A stretch of DNA of 64,000 bases from Mercurialis annua (Eukaryota; Streptophyta; Magnoliopsida; Malpighiales; Euphorbiaceae), in assembly GCF_937616625.2 (NCBI RefSeq), contig NC_065571.1:41756651-41820650 (forward strand), in the 5' to 3' direction. The notes beneath the pieces were generated by a model, which worked only from the letters and a program-made list of their open reading frames with translations, had not been told where the DNA came from and searched no databases. The position numbers and the translations under genes are program-made. Positions 35,661 through 48,800 of the stretch are shown here, in pieces. The stretch's first letter is position 1. The number at the start of each line of letters is the position of its first letter.

Positions 35661-37371
35661 ATTTTTTATTGAATTTAAACTTCAAATTATATTGTTAATA
35701 TTTTAAAAGTATTTATAATTTCTTTTAATATTTTAAAAATAAATTTTAATGAAGTTTAATTTTATATGTTTGTATGTCTCCCTTGGATATTATATACATT
35801 ATAGATAAAACTTAGAGAATATATCACTATCTAATACCTTTTTCTTTCAAGTTCTAAAAATTTGATATTTGTTGATCTCACATGGTTCACAATGGACCAA
35901 CAAGAACTTTTGAGTTTTAACTAGACCTCAAAAGATCTATTAAAATGACAATACAAAAGTATACTTTTTGCCTTCAAATTAACTTTATAAGAGAAAATTC
36001 TTTCATATATACTCCCACATAAATAATGCAAAAGAAGAAAGATTCTTGCATGCACCTTTTTAATATGGACCAACAGGCTGCATGGAATTTTCATTTACTA
36101 TAAAGAAGGTTTTCATGTCTTAATCTGAAGATAACCCAAAACAATATATCTTATATGTACGTGTCATATCCTTATTGATCCAGCAAGTCTCTCATTATTA
36201 AGTATTTTTCATCAAGCCAACACATAAATCGATCATTACCTTATTGCTGATATCATTGCATGCCTCATCTATGCTATCATTGACATAATGTATAATTGTT
36301 AATCTTATAAATTTAAATTTTTAAATCATATTATTAAAATTTAATGATTTTTGATTTATAAAAAACTAATTACCATCTGAAATTTTACATTTTATCTATT
36401 TTTATACAATTATAATAGAATTTATATTATTTTATTTTTATTTATTTTATAAATATATTTTTTCAGTATGCTGCGGTTCTTTCATTAAATCATATAATTC
36501 ATCCAATGTCTTGTTTTATAATTAAAATTGCCCGATTAAAGGATGGTTTAATTCCACTAAGTTCACATTTATAAAGTATTTATGTGTGATTGTGCATGTT
36601 TCTGTATATTCTATATGTTTATTTCGTTGCTTTGATTACTCAAATCAATATAGAGAATAAGTTTTAAAAATTCTTAAATCTCATACTTTTAGGCATACTG
36701 CATAATTCGTATTGCTCAAATGTTTCATTATTGAAACTCTTTCAAAATTCTCAAAATGATTCATATGTTTTAACTCATTAAAACTCACATTTGTTTTTCA
36801 ATTTTTCAATGATTTTTCACTACATGCGATCATATAGTACATCATGATCGTATTGCATCAAATAGCTTTCAAAAATGTTTTAAAACAGATGTCTTACGAC
36901 CATGCATACGAGCAGAATGTGATCGTATGTAAGTTTTATACATGATCGAATGTAATGTTTACGATCATATATTATGAGTTGACAGTTTAAATCGCAATTT
37001 CTTTTTTAATTCGTTCAAAACACAACTTATTTTTCTCCTTCAGAATAGAAAAGCTTCTACCTACGGTTTCTATTTTCTCTTAAATATACTATTTTAACCA
37101 TTGTGCACGAAACTTGTCTTCTGGTGAAAAAACATATTATTTTAACCTTAAATATCATTTTTTTTTTACGAATCAAATATCATTCTTGCCGGATCAATTT
37201 CAAGGGTTTAACTCAAAATTTTGGATTTTCACAAAATCCTATATTTTTCCTTCTTGGGTTAAAACTTCATTTATGCATCATGTCTTTGGGTGAAAACACT
37301 TCAAATAAGAGATCGAAGACTACGGCTAGATGTTTTGGAAAACAAAAACTCAATGAAGGATTATTTATTAT
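35661..37371. other. No gene; AT-rich spacer
   Basis: No coding sequence, RNA gene or clear element is recognised. Several CATACGATCATA-like strings recur at 36825-36990 without a fixed period. Confidence 0.45.
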
Positions 37372-37743
37372 CGCTAATACCCAACTATAACAATTTTAAG
37401 AAACAGTTAACAAATTTTAAAAAATAACAAAATGGTTATCAAACTATATTTTTTTAACAAAATGATGGCCGAATTATAAAAAATAACGAAATAAGGTATT
37501 TTTTAACAAAATGATTACCGATTTGATGTCTAAGTATACATATATACACCTCGTCTACATCAGTAAGCTGGTGTCCATATCAGCAAGCCGGTGACCATTT
37601 TGTGAAAAACATTATAATTCGGTAACCGCTTTACAACTTTTTATAATTCAATAACCGTTTTGTAAAAAAGTAATAGTACGATAATCATTTTATAGCTTTT
37701 TATAATTTGATAACCATATGTAAAAAAATTATAGTTCGGCAAT
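37372..37743. mobile_element. MITE-like inverted-repeat element
   Basis: Both arms repeat AACTATAA/TTATAATT strings and (A/T)TAACAAAATGGTTATC-like blocks in opposite orientation. The middle contains two GTAAGCTGGTG / GCAAGCCGGTG repeats. The ends are approximate and no target duplication is established. Confidence 0.5.
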
Positions 37744-38661
37744 CAGAAAAATATTTAGCCTCTCAACAAGGTAATGCTTCTGCTTCAGAATAAAATAAGG
37801 TGGATATCTAGTATTTCAATTAAGAATTTTTATTCTTCAAAATTGTCCTTTTAAATACTCTAGGGTCATTTCTCCTTCATTTTTAGATTCTCTAAATAAT
37901 AAAAATTGCCTGGTTTGAAAAGTTGAAATGGACCAAATCTTTTAAGTGTCACAAATATTAATGATCATGCTTTGACCATGAATTTTCAATCAACATTCAA
38001 AGTTAAAAATGTCCTGATTGCCCAAATTCCCCTTATTATTCCATATCTTTTAAAATAAAACTTGTGGATAATCGAATTTTAAAAGAGGGATTTGATGAAT
38101 TTTTTTGGTTTCATTCGAAGGTTTTGTTCGTAATAAATTTGATGTTGACTCATTTTTCCAGAGGTTTTGTATTACTCGTAAGCATTAGGGTGATTCTCAC
38201 TACAATACCGCAACATTTCGACTATCTACCACTTTAAAATTTAAATCGACTCATAACTTATTTTTCATTTCATGTGGTCAGTCCGTTCGGGATCGCATCA
38301 ACATTAGTAGATGTTGGAGAAGTATGGCTTAAGAGTGTCCCATTTTTTATCTCGATTGATCTGATTCACTTGAGCAGGCTGTGAGTCATCTTTTGAAGAC
38401 TTGCAAGCTATGCATGCATATACATCATGGGGCATGCAAGTTTATTTTAGCTAATGTCTTCATTTATAATTCATTGAGTTTATTTACACAAACTACTATT
38501 TTCTATGAACTTAATCTCATAATTACGCCTCCATCTTTGCTTTTTGAAAAATACATTTCTTCTTCTTTTTTTAGATTTTTATACTTTTACTTTTACACGA
38601 CTGCTAATTACTCCTTTAATTCTTTCATAATCTAATTTTTTCAGTTCTAACTAAAAAAAAA

Positions 38662-38874
38662 TTATTTTATTTTTTCACTGCCGCCGCCAACTGTTTTTGC
38701 AAGCCGCCGCCGTCGAAAACCCTCCGCCAGCGCGCACCAGCGCCACAACCTGTTCATAGCAGCATTTCTTTTTTCAGATCCTGCGACCCGCAACCTTTCC
38801 CTCCATTCTTCATCGGCGGCAACATATCCTTCTTCAGATTCAGATCCGGTGAATTGATCCTTCAGATCCGCCAC
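38662..38874 (-). pseudogene. GC-rich island with 70-codon frame, copy 1
   Basis: The minus strand is open for 70 codons: MADLKDQFTGSESEEGYVAA, DEEWRERLRVAGSEKRNAAM, NRLWRWCALAEGFRRRR. This sequence recurs in opposite orientation at 44525-44690, where it is broken by stops. The island is sharply GC-richer than its surroundings. I do not recognise the protein. It may be a captured gene fragment in a transposon or a repeat that happens to be open. Confidence 0.35.
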
Positions 38875-39238
38875 CTAATCGCAATCGGAGAACCTCATAA
38901 TCGCCGTCCTCTTTCTCTCTTCTTCGCCGTTCGGAGATGCTTCAGTCAGTAGTAACCTTCATCCACCACAATCAACAGCGGCACCACCTCGTCCTTCCAA
39001 AAGAAATCATCACTAACTGATTGTGCAAATATTGGTTGTTCTGCAATGGTTAACCATAGATGGACCGTTGGCTGTTCTGCAATTATCCTCTTGATTTTCA
39101 TGTGATTTCTTTTGTGTTTTTCACTTGTGTATTTGTAATATTTTGGGTGCTGGTTAACCTTTTGGTAAATAATTGGCTGTTCTGCAATGATGCTCTTTAT
39201 TTTCTAATATAATTTTTTTTCACTTGTGTATTTGTAAA

Positions 39239-41727
39239 TGTAATACCCCAAATATTTAAATTGTGCCACATGTAGTAAATTCCGATAAATTAAACTAATA
39301 TGGGTTTAATTTAATATTATTGGGAATTTACACTAATTTTTATTAAGCGTATTAGCGGGATTTGAGGAAGAGGTTAGAAAATTAATATAAAAATAAAATA
39401 TAAATCCTGTAATGGAAATTATTTCGCCAAGGTCCGCGAAATATTTTTATAGTAATAGTGGTAAAAGTTTCGAGTCAATCGAAGACTTTTTAAAAAATTG
39501 GACGCGGATGTGTTTTGGGCTAAATTGCAATTTTTGAAAAGTTTAAGGACCAAATTATAAATTAGCCAATTAAGCCTCGAGAGTAGCAATTAGAAGATTA
39601 TTGACGGAAAGTAATAATTTTGGGTTAGTATTATTCATTTGGATATAACTAATACGTAAGTAATTGAGTTAAAGTGAATAAATAACCGTTTGGTTAATAT
39701 TATAAAATTTAAAAGAGAAATAGTTTAGGTTAAAGAAATGAAGGATTGAAATGGCTAATTAGCCAAGAAATATATAATATCAATCTTATGAATTGATCTG
39801 AGAAGGAAGAAAGCTCCAGAAGAAGGAAAGGAGGAAAAAGTGATGAACAATTTCGATCCGTCGCGGTTTCGCCGTTTCTCGTCCAAATCGCGCGTTCTTT
39901 ATATCGATTTGTTCAGAACTCAATTCTCTATCTACCAAGAGCATTAAATCAAGGTAATTTGATGGAATATCAATTTGAAATTAGGGTTTTGAGCGGTTTT
40001 ATCGTTTTAACGATTTTGGATTCGAATTCGAAGTTTTAAGCTTGAATCTTGTATCTTTGATATTGTTAAGCGTTACGGAATTGATTTAGAATGTTTTAGC
40101 ATGTAGAAATGGCCCGGGAAGTGAACCCCGGGGCTGCACAAACATGCAGCAGGTGCTGCACGATCATGCAGCACAGCAACTGCACGATCGTGCAGCGTAC
40201 TGCACAGACATGCAGTCCTTCGCCAACGAGGATCTTCGATGCGGGCTTTTCGGGGCCATGACGCAACGCGGAAAACTTGATTTCAGACAATTTCAAGTCG
40301 CGTAATCAATCGTGATTCGATTGAATTTCAAAACATAAACTAGGACGTTCAAAAGAGACATGTGATTAAGAGATTATCAAATCTAGGAGTCATATTTGGA
40401 ACAAGGTCAAGTTAACCTAAGATTATAACTTAGGGTTTTAGCATTAAGTTTACGTTTACGAATTAAACGTACAGGTAATCGGGATAAGTAACGGACGTAC
40501 CGACGAGCCACCAGGCCGACGAGCTGGAATAGCTACGAGATTAAATGACGCGTGGAACCTACGTGATTGAATGACGATAATGCAGTTTTGGATAGCGGGT
40601 TCTGTGAGTTGCAATTTACTTTTGCGTATTATTTATAAAAGTTATTTTCATATATTATGAATATTATGATTTTATACATCGCATTAATATGATTCGTTGA
40701 TTTGAATGATTGTTTTTGAACTGAGAATCTAGTATACGATTTAAAGAAACTAGCTACCTATTGGGTGTCAATAGGCTGTGTGATCACAGTATTGAGTCAG
40801 TGTAGTATGTTTGATTATGAGAAATGATTTGATATAAATATGCATGATATGATTATGAATATGAATTTTGAAGTTGGATATATGACTGCGATACGAGCGA
40901 GAACTCGGTTAAAGTAACCTGAGCCCCGTATCTAGTGGGTTGAACCTACACTTTGTGATTAAGAGATTGGTCGCAGCCGACGTAGTTGAGTGTGAACACT
41001 CCCGGGTCGGACCATTTGGATTGTCTTGATTTGAATATTCGTGAGTCGTGTCATGTTTCAGGATTTTAGTTTCGAACGGATCAAGTACTTGCTTATATGT
41101 ATTTTTATAATATTGCTTATTTACAATGCGATGTTATATTTTTATAATACCATTAGTAATTTGCAAGCTCACTCAGTATTTTTCCAAATACTGACCCCTC
41201 ACTGTTGTTTTCAGGAAATCGAAGTTGGATCAGACAGACCATCTCCTTTGTTTTGGTAGTCTTTTGACTTGCACAAAGTATAAGTCCTTAGAGCTGCAGA
41301 AGTCAGTAGGTTTCAGTATAAGGTTTATAATTTGATTTCAAACGGTACCTTGTATAGTAAACTCTGATATAATTTTATAAATAAGTTGTGTACAAAGATA
41401 ACGTTTTATCCGTTTAAATTTGGTACCAATTGCCGTGAGTAGAATTGGTTATGATTGTGACTAGAAATAGGGCGGTGCTGGATATGAGATATCTCTCGGT
41501 AAGACTCTGGTTTCTAAGAATTGTTTCGCGAACGTTTTCAGAAAAGGAATACGATATTTTGATATTTGTAATTATATTACTTAAAGAAGATTTCTGAAAA
41601 CGAATTATATATAATAATATATTTTATTCGCGAAAAATTTGTAGTGGTTTAGGCTTGCTACGGGATTTGGAGCTACCACTCTCATTCCCCTAGCGCCGGT
41701 CGCGGCTCAATAATTTGGGTCGTGACA
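39239..41727 (+). mobile_element. Solo LTR of the same giant-LTR family (2.5 kb)
   Basis: It starts TGTAATACCCCAAATATT and ends AATTTGGGTCGTGACA. The flanks GTAAA (39234-39238) and GTAAT (41728-41732) agree in 4 of 5. Shared blocks with 31387-34696 include AAATCAAGGTAATTTG, GCTACCTATTGGGTGTCAAT and CTTGCTACGGG. No interior coding region is present. It carries a short-hairpin array at 40131-40215. Confidence 0.85.
40131..40215. repeat. Array of TGCA-palindrome units in the solo LTR
   Basis: Successive units GCTGCACAAACATGCAGCA, TGCTGCACGATCATGCAGCA, CTGCACGATCGTGCAG and CTGCACAGACATGCAG each form a short hairpin (GCTGCA...TGCAGC). They have no counterpart at the same place in the 3.3-kb LTR. 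Confidence 0.75.
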
Positions 41728-41732
41728 GTAAT

Positions 41733-42984
41733 GGTTTTGTTGTATTTAACCAATTGTTTACTAATGGAACCAATAATCTTGTTTTTAGTACACTATTAGT
41801 AAATGTTGGGCTAACCGTTGGTAAACTTGTAATAATTTTTATTTTAAATATATGGTTAATAAATCGTTGGTAAACCATTGTTAAACTTGAATTGTATATT
41901 CTAAACAACTGTACTTTCAAAAAAAAATTAATAATTTTGTTTTTAGAATAAAGATGTGGAGGTAAGCATATAAAAGAAATAGCAATAGAGCATGACCGTT
42001 CGCCGCTTTCCCCTATCACGAACTCTGATGCTACTGTCATCAAGAAAGAGATACCGTTAGTGAACCGTGAGTAAATCGCTGATAAAATTATAGTTAATTA
42101 ATTTTTAGTATATCGTTAATAAATGAATTTTTAATATATCGTTATAATTTTTCAATAAACTTATATTATCCATTTAAAACATAAATTATTTTCTAATATA
42201 TCTTTAGTAATCTGTTAGTATATCGCTAGTTGATCAAAATTGTATTTTTGAAAATTAAAAAAAAAATTGAGAATATTAAAAGTTATTTTTGCAAAAGAAA
42301 AGTACAAATTATATTTTTTTTTAAACTATGGCGTTGTATTTTTAAGAATATTTTATCTTTGAGGAATTACACCATTTGCCAAAAAAATAAAAATAATTAC
42401 AAAAGTACATTTTCACTTTTTTTCATTTACAAAAATCCTAATTGATTTAAAAATATTTACAAAATACCAAAAAATAAAAAATAATTACAAACATACGGCG
42501 TATGCTGTTGGTATAATCCCAGTATACTAATAAACTAAAAATATACTAACATTATACCAACATTATACACATCAGAAAGTTTATTAATATTGAATAAAAA
42601 AAATTACCAAAATTACATCAAATCGCTTACTAAAAATTAAACTAATAATATATCAAAATTATATCAACAATATACCAAGAGTATATACATCAAAATATAT
42701 TGAAATTTTATTAATATTAGATAAAAATTACACCAACATTATACCACATCGTATACTAAAAATTAAACTAATAATATACTAAAAATTATACCAACAATAT
42801 ACAAACTCTCTAGTTTATTACCAACTATAGTGAAAATACATATAAAAAAGGCTTAATCACAGTAAAATGTCAAACGTATGCGCAAGGGGTCAGTTATAGC
42901 CATTGAACTAGAGTTTGTATGTATTTTCACTATAGCTGGTAATGAACTGAAGAGTTTGTATACTGTTGGTATAATTTTATTATA
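41733..42984. other. No gene; repeat-rich sequence with a Mutator-like partial copy
   Basis: 41733-42240 repeats GTTGGTAAAC / GTTTACCAA-like strings. 42370-42800 resembles the arms of the element at 58028-59326 (TTTACAAAAAT, AATACCAAAAAATAAAAA, TGGTATAAT strings). 42805-42844 and 42910-42955 form an inverted pair around TTACCANCTATAGTGAAAAT. 42850-42905 looks like an element terminus (GGCTTAATCACAGTAAAATG), but the partner end was not found. Confidence 0.45.
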
Positions 42985-42989
42985 TTGTT

Positions 42990-43200
42990 AGTTCAATGGA
43001 AAAGACCTAGATTTTGGGTCTTCTGCATTGAAGGAGAAAATCCAGATTATGGGTATTCTCCATTGATAAAGAAGACCAGAGCATGTCTTCTCTTTCAACG
43101 GAGAAGACCAAATCTGTTGGCCTTCTCCATTGAAGGAGAAGACCAGAGCAAGTCTTCTCCTTTAATGGAGAAGACACAGATAGAAGGAGAAGATAAATTT
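42990..43200. repeat. GTCTTCTCC hairpin array
   Basis: The array contains many stems built from CTTCTCC and GGAGAAG. The clearest are CTTCTCC/GGAGAAG at 43122-43141 and GGAGAAGAC/GTCTTCTCC at 43135-43160 (perfect 9-bp stem, 8-base loop). The open frame across it (75 codons, repeating FSIEGEDQ and SPLMEKT) reflects the repeat and is not a supported gene. Confidence 0.7.
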
Positions 43201-43429
43201 ATTTTTAAATAATTTTTTTAAAAAAATATTCTATAATAATATAATTTAATTTTGGTTTTGATTATTAGGTGGTTTGATTTTTTTTATTCGAATCGAGTTT
43301 GGTTTGGTCTAAATGTGCCATATATGATTTTAGTTTGGTGTTGGAGATGACATGGCTGCCTTGTTGTCAATAAAATCCGGTTCGATTCATCAATGGCTAT
43401 AAAAGAATCAGAGATAGTCAAAAACAAAA

Positions 43430-44290
43430 ACTGATCTACTGTCAGTTTACATGTAGTTTACCATTAATAAATTAAATTTAATAAAAAACTATTAACATCA
43501 TAAAATCATTTTTAGATAAATCTAATAATAATATATTCTAAAATTAACAGTACCAAATTCGTTAACTGTCAATTCACCAGTAGTCACTTATTAGTTAACT
43601 TTAACTATTAAAAAAAATTAACATTATGTATTCATGTTTTAGATAACTAACATAAGTATAGTTAACTAATAGTTAGCCGTTAGGAAACATATAATTACCC
43701 CTTTAATTATTTTTAAAATTATTCAAATATAAGAAAAAAACAACTGAACATCAAATTTCAATTATTTTAAAAATAATCAAACGTATAAAAATAACTGTTA
43801 GTTAACTATTAGTCACATATTAGTTAACTGTAATTAAAAAAAAATTATCAATATATATTCATGTTTTATATAAAAAATCATACAAAGTTAGTTAACTATT
43901 AATTAACCATTAGAAAACATATAGTTAACTTTAATTATTTTTACATCATTGCTAATATCTCAATTACAATAAACAAGACAACAGTTGCCAGCCACCGCGC
44001 CCTCATTCATTGTTCGCTTTCGTTCATCGTTCGCCTATCTTCGTCCCCACTCCAACGACTGCTTTCTTCGTTCAAATCAAACCACCATCGTTCATCGTTT
44101 TTTTTCATCAGTTTGACAGAAAAAAACTGCAATATAATAAATAACAAAGACGATTCAAAAATTTTAGAAATGCTTGCAGAATTAAAGTTTATCCAAAGTT
44201 AACAATTAATATATTAAAAAAATAAGACTATTGATGTACCATTAGTACACCATTGGTTAACCAACAAAAAAATCAAGTCATAAAATTACA
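43430..44290. repeat. Imperfect repeats of GTTAACTATTAGT type
   Basis: Two or more blocks of roughly 220 bases share AGTTAACTATTAGTCACATA, ATTCATGTTTTA and ACATATAGTTAAC / ACATATAATTA. The last part (44223-44263) has TACCATTAGTACACCATTGG, similar to strings after the solo LTR at 41740-41900. No gene is seen. Confidence 0.5.
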
Positions 44291-44524
44291 AATCAAAAAC
44301 TGTTGTTGCGTCGCGGATCTGATCCCCGATTCCGATTTGTTTATCATGGCGACAAGAGGTCCTCCATCTGTAATTTTCTGAAAACGGAAAAACCAAAGCA
44401 TAAAAAAAAAAGCTAAGATGGTCGGTACGAATAAGGCGGCTCCTGAATCAACGCAGGGCCAAATCAGCAGCAGGGGAAATGTACTAACCTGCCGCCGGTG
44501 ACTTTTTCAGGGCTCCGCATGTCT

Positions 44525-44690
44525 AAAGAAGAATATGTTGTCGTAAGAGAAGAATAGAGGGATAGGTTGCGCGTCGCTGGATCTGAAGAAGGAGATGCTG
44601 CTATGAACGGGCTGTGACGATGGTGGGCAATTGCGGAGGGTTTATGGCGGCGGAGGGCTTACTACGGCGGCGGCGACGGGCTTGAGACAA
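44525..44690 (+). pseudogene. GC-rich island, copy 2 (broken)
   Basis: The plus strand matches the minus strand of 38662-38874: GAAGAATATGTTG, GAGGGATAGGTTGCG, CGCTGGATCTGAAGAAGGAG, ATGCTGCTATGAACG and TTGCGGAGGGTTT all recur with substitutions. Two TGA/TAG stops interrupt the frame that is open in copy 1. It is followed by CGGCGG runs. Confidence 0.5.
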
Positions 44691-44760
44691 ATAATGGTTG
44701 ATGGTTGCGGCAGAACTTAAACTCGATGGTGGCTGCAATGGCGAAGGGCTTGCCATTTTA

Positions 44761-45824
44761 ATTTTTGTGTCAACCTAAATTCAAAATGAAAAGGAAAGAT
44801 TTAGATAATGGTAATAAGGCGAGAAATAAGATAAAAATCTATAAAGCATATTTGGAAATGGGTATAAGAAAATCAATTGTAATTTTTTTCTTTAACTGTA
44901 ACCCGTATTTTTTTCATTTTGAAAGTTTATTTGTTAAAAAGAAAAGTTGAAAAATCAAATTAATAAAGTGCAAAACGTAAAAGTCAATTTGAGCTTTTAT
45001 TCTCGTACTTTTCTAATTAAAAAGGCCTTAGTCAGTATATGGACTAATTTTCTATTTATTATTTTGGATTGTCCATATAATTTTTTATATAATACATTTT
45101 TTGAGAGAAAACATTTTATTGATGTTGAAAAATATGTTTTTAGTCTACATCTATTTCAAATATTTTTATTTAAAAAATAATTTATTTAATTATATTTTTT
45201 TAGATAATACAATTTAAATAATAATTCTTATTTATTTTATTTTTATTAAAATGATAGATTAAACTATTAAAATAATTAATTTTAATCAATTTGATTATTT
45301 ACTATAAATTAAGGGAGTCAATGTAACTTTTTCCTGATATTATCTTTGACCAATGTCATTTTTAAAATGTTTTCAAACATTAGGTTTATTTTGTTACAAA
45401 GAATTTGATAGAGTTTCATATGTCATAATCCCTAAACGTTGAGGTTATTTTTGTAATTTTCCCTAATTATTTTTAAAAGGTGGTATGTTTGAAAATGACA
45501 AGTTAAAAGGTTATAGGTTTGAAAATATGCATAAGAAATCGTAGTATTTATATAATTATTTTCACCTACTGTTGCGTTCTGTAAAACTCCTTCAGATGTC
45601 CTAATACCAACATCAGGTTCCAGATAAATCATGAGATAGATGAACATTCACTATTAAAATATAGTAATTCACTATTTGACGGTTTTGACCTTAAATTAAC
45701 ATGTGTGTACAACATTAATCATAAAGAAACAAAAAAAAATAGTAAAAATATATATTACGAATATAGCCTAGACACAAAGGTCAGGTCTGCATATGGCATG
45801 ATGTAAGTAAAAGCATCATCTTCA
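44761..45824. other. AT-rich spacer and TPS1 3' UTR
   Basis: The part next to 45824 is the likely 3' UTR of the minus-strand TPS1 gene (a few hundred bases). The remainder, including open frames at 44765-44950 and 44947-45180, is very AT-rich and shows no motif. Confidence 0.45.
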
Positions 45825-48800
45825 TTATGTGTTTAAAGATGCATTGCCCAGTTTCCTCAAAAAGGAGACAACATCGTCCGGCGATTGGAGTAGATAGCGT
45901 GCGCTAGTTCGTGTTCGCCCCACTGCACAGGAGAAATAATTATCTCCCTTGAGATCAAGCACATTCCATGAGATCTTTTCTTGCGATTGACGCCGCCCAC
46001 TTCCAAGGCTGTGATTTGCATTTCTTTTATCAGGATTCGATGAAGATCTCGGCATTTTACTTTGAGATGGTTTTGACGCACTTTTACTTCCCGGAAGATT
46101 CAAAGGTCGCCTTTCCCCTGGTGACTTTGATCCGTCGCTTTGCTTGGTTTTCGCAACACCAATGCCATCAGATGGCAACTCCGGCTCAAAGAAGGTATAC
46201 ACATCTTCATCCTGAAATAATAGGGAGTAAAGTCTAACCATCAACATCATAAGGGAACCAACTAATATCAACCTATCTGCATTTCTACCTCTAGGTATCA
46301 ATGCAAAAATTGCAATGGTTCAAACGAGAAATCTTAATCAACTAGTCTGAAAAAATGTCCGCTCCTAAAAGTTGAACCTATAACCCTAGTTGCACTTGCA
46401 AACCCAAGAGTTACAGTTTTATTTCAATGTTGCACAAAAGATTTTCTTTGGCAGAATGCTCTATTTCAGATTTGTTAAACACCAGTGATCTGAAACATAA
46501 ACGTGTTATGTGCTAACCATTATCAGTGCTCTACTTCTCTTAGCCTTAATAGATATTCATAGCCTAAATGGATGAGCAACAATAAACTCAGATTGACACT
46601 TTGTTCTCACCAGGATATAGACTAACCCCTATTTGGGCTCAGGATGGGTCTGTGCTGCACTTAACGGGTTTGACTCAAAGAATTTTAGTCCCATACAAAG
46701 CCCAATCCGCCCGAATATTTAAAAACTATAAATTCCAGTACTTTTTGTTTGCAAAGACATTATTTATAGAAAAATTAAATTATAGGAGATATTTTGTCAA
46801 ATAATTTTTATTTTTTTTTAAAATGATTTACGTTAATGTCGCGGGCAGTTTAATAAATTTGTCAATGGAAGCACATGAGAGCCCTACGCCACCATCCATG
46901 GACGCTAAATATCAAGGGGAAACAAGTCGATCTGTTGACATAAAGTATGGAAGTAATAGTTTGGCCAAACCTTGCGGGCTTTAATAACCAACATTCCTTT
47001 TTTTGTTAAAAGCGTGACTCGAGTTCCATCATCTCTTCCCAATAACAGTCCCTGTTTGGTGGGGTAGGGAGGGCCAGACAGGTATCCTATCCCATTGACA
47101 GGCCTAACAGGATTGCGCTTACTATAGAAAATTAGAGTGTCATGCAAGTTACCTTTCCCAGAAAATGTCCGATGCAGAGGACATAATCAATTGGAGTTGT
47201 CATTGATTTGCTGTGAACAATCTCTCCCAGTATTCGATCAATAGCAGCACCCTGAGCAAATATTTTTCCATGAATTATGGAAACAAACGCACTTGCCAGG
47301 TTATGCATATAGTTTTACGAGCATCAAACTTGCAATTTACCTTTGTTACACCAACGGCTCTAACTTCAACTGATCGGCTACCTTGAACTATATCAACAGA
47401 TGCATTGGAAATTGGCCCTGTCCAAAGATGCTGCAACATATCCCTCGCTTGAAGTCTTCCAAATTCAACATCTACAGACAACAAAAATGAGATGAAACAT
47501 AGCAGGAGGACAGAGGAATTATAACTCCTGTAAGAGATATGCTTAATTCACCCTATAAAAAGTGAATAATGTACCTGCATACTTGTAATTCCATACAAGG
47601 GATGTTTCACGAACTTCAAAATGTGATCGTGGCGTTCGCTCGGTGAAATACTCAAAAACATGCTGTATAGAAGTGAAGAGGATCATATAATAATTAGACA
47701 CTATTGTGCAAAATGTAAAATAAAGGAAACAAATTTTTTTGTTGAAGCACCTTCACGCTGTCGACCCATTCCATGTTTAAGTGTTCCGGCATTGTCGTCA
47801 TCCATTCACCATTTGTCAGACGTAAAAACATCCCATGCTCTGCTGCTAACCACATGTCGAACTCCCCAAAGTTCTGTGAGGTATAAAAATCAGCTAAACA
47901 TCAAAGAAAATATAGACAAAAAAGAATACTTAAGAAACTAGCTAATATTAATACCTCATCTAAGAAAAACCTGCCACTCCCACTTAAGACAACAATAGTT
48001 GTCTTTAAATCATTGCTAAGTGCTCTAAGTGTGTCTTTCAGCTCGGGGTGCAACTTCACATCCATTTCTTTAATCTGATCACCCCTTCTCCCAGGAGTAT
48101 CTACTGGCTCGGTCAATGTTGAATTGAACCCCTGATCCACAAGTAAGGAGGAAGGAAAGAACCAAGACTACATTAATAAAATTCAGGTGAAGAATCATAT
48201 TCTCCTTTTTCTCGAGACATATAATGTGACTAGAAAATAGATTTTCAGTGACAAAATAGAAGAAAATGCAGACAAAATCGGAACTAGTAGGTAACTGCGT
48301 TTAACTACATTCTAACATCATGCCTTAGTCCAGGAAAGTCTCTAGAGATATTGAGTAGCTACTTTCTTCATTTATGGATAAGATAGGAAGACAAGATTTG
48401 CTAAGGTAAAACAAACACATACTAAGAGGCCTCTGCTATGGTGTGAAGCATGAAGAGATTAGCTGCAAAATGATGAAGGATTGAGTTTATATTCTGGAGG
48501 CTACCAAAGTTCACTTAAAATAGAAGTGGAAACTAAAAATTTCACAAGAATAAATTATTTATATGATAAAGATGTATACTAAATAAATCAAACTGAAGAT
48601 AGATGTAAATAAGTCGCAGAGAAGACTTGATATCTTTATGGACTAGGCGGCAAGAAGATACAATGTAAATATCAACAGGATAATAAAAAAAACATAGTGA
48701 TAGTCTTATAGAACAGATCATACCAGTATCAGTAGCCTATTTTTAGACTGTAAATATCGTTTAATTGCATCTTGCTCAGGAAATGGAGGTGGAACCTGAC

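Noticed and set aside
42985..43212. 75-codon frame with repeating FSIEGEDQ/SPLMEKT peptide
   Set aside because: The peptide repeat follows from the DNA hairpin array. There is no promoter, and nothing suggests a protein is made.
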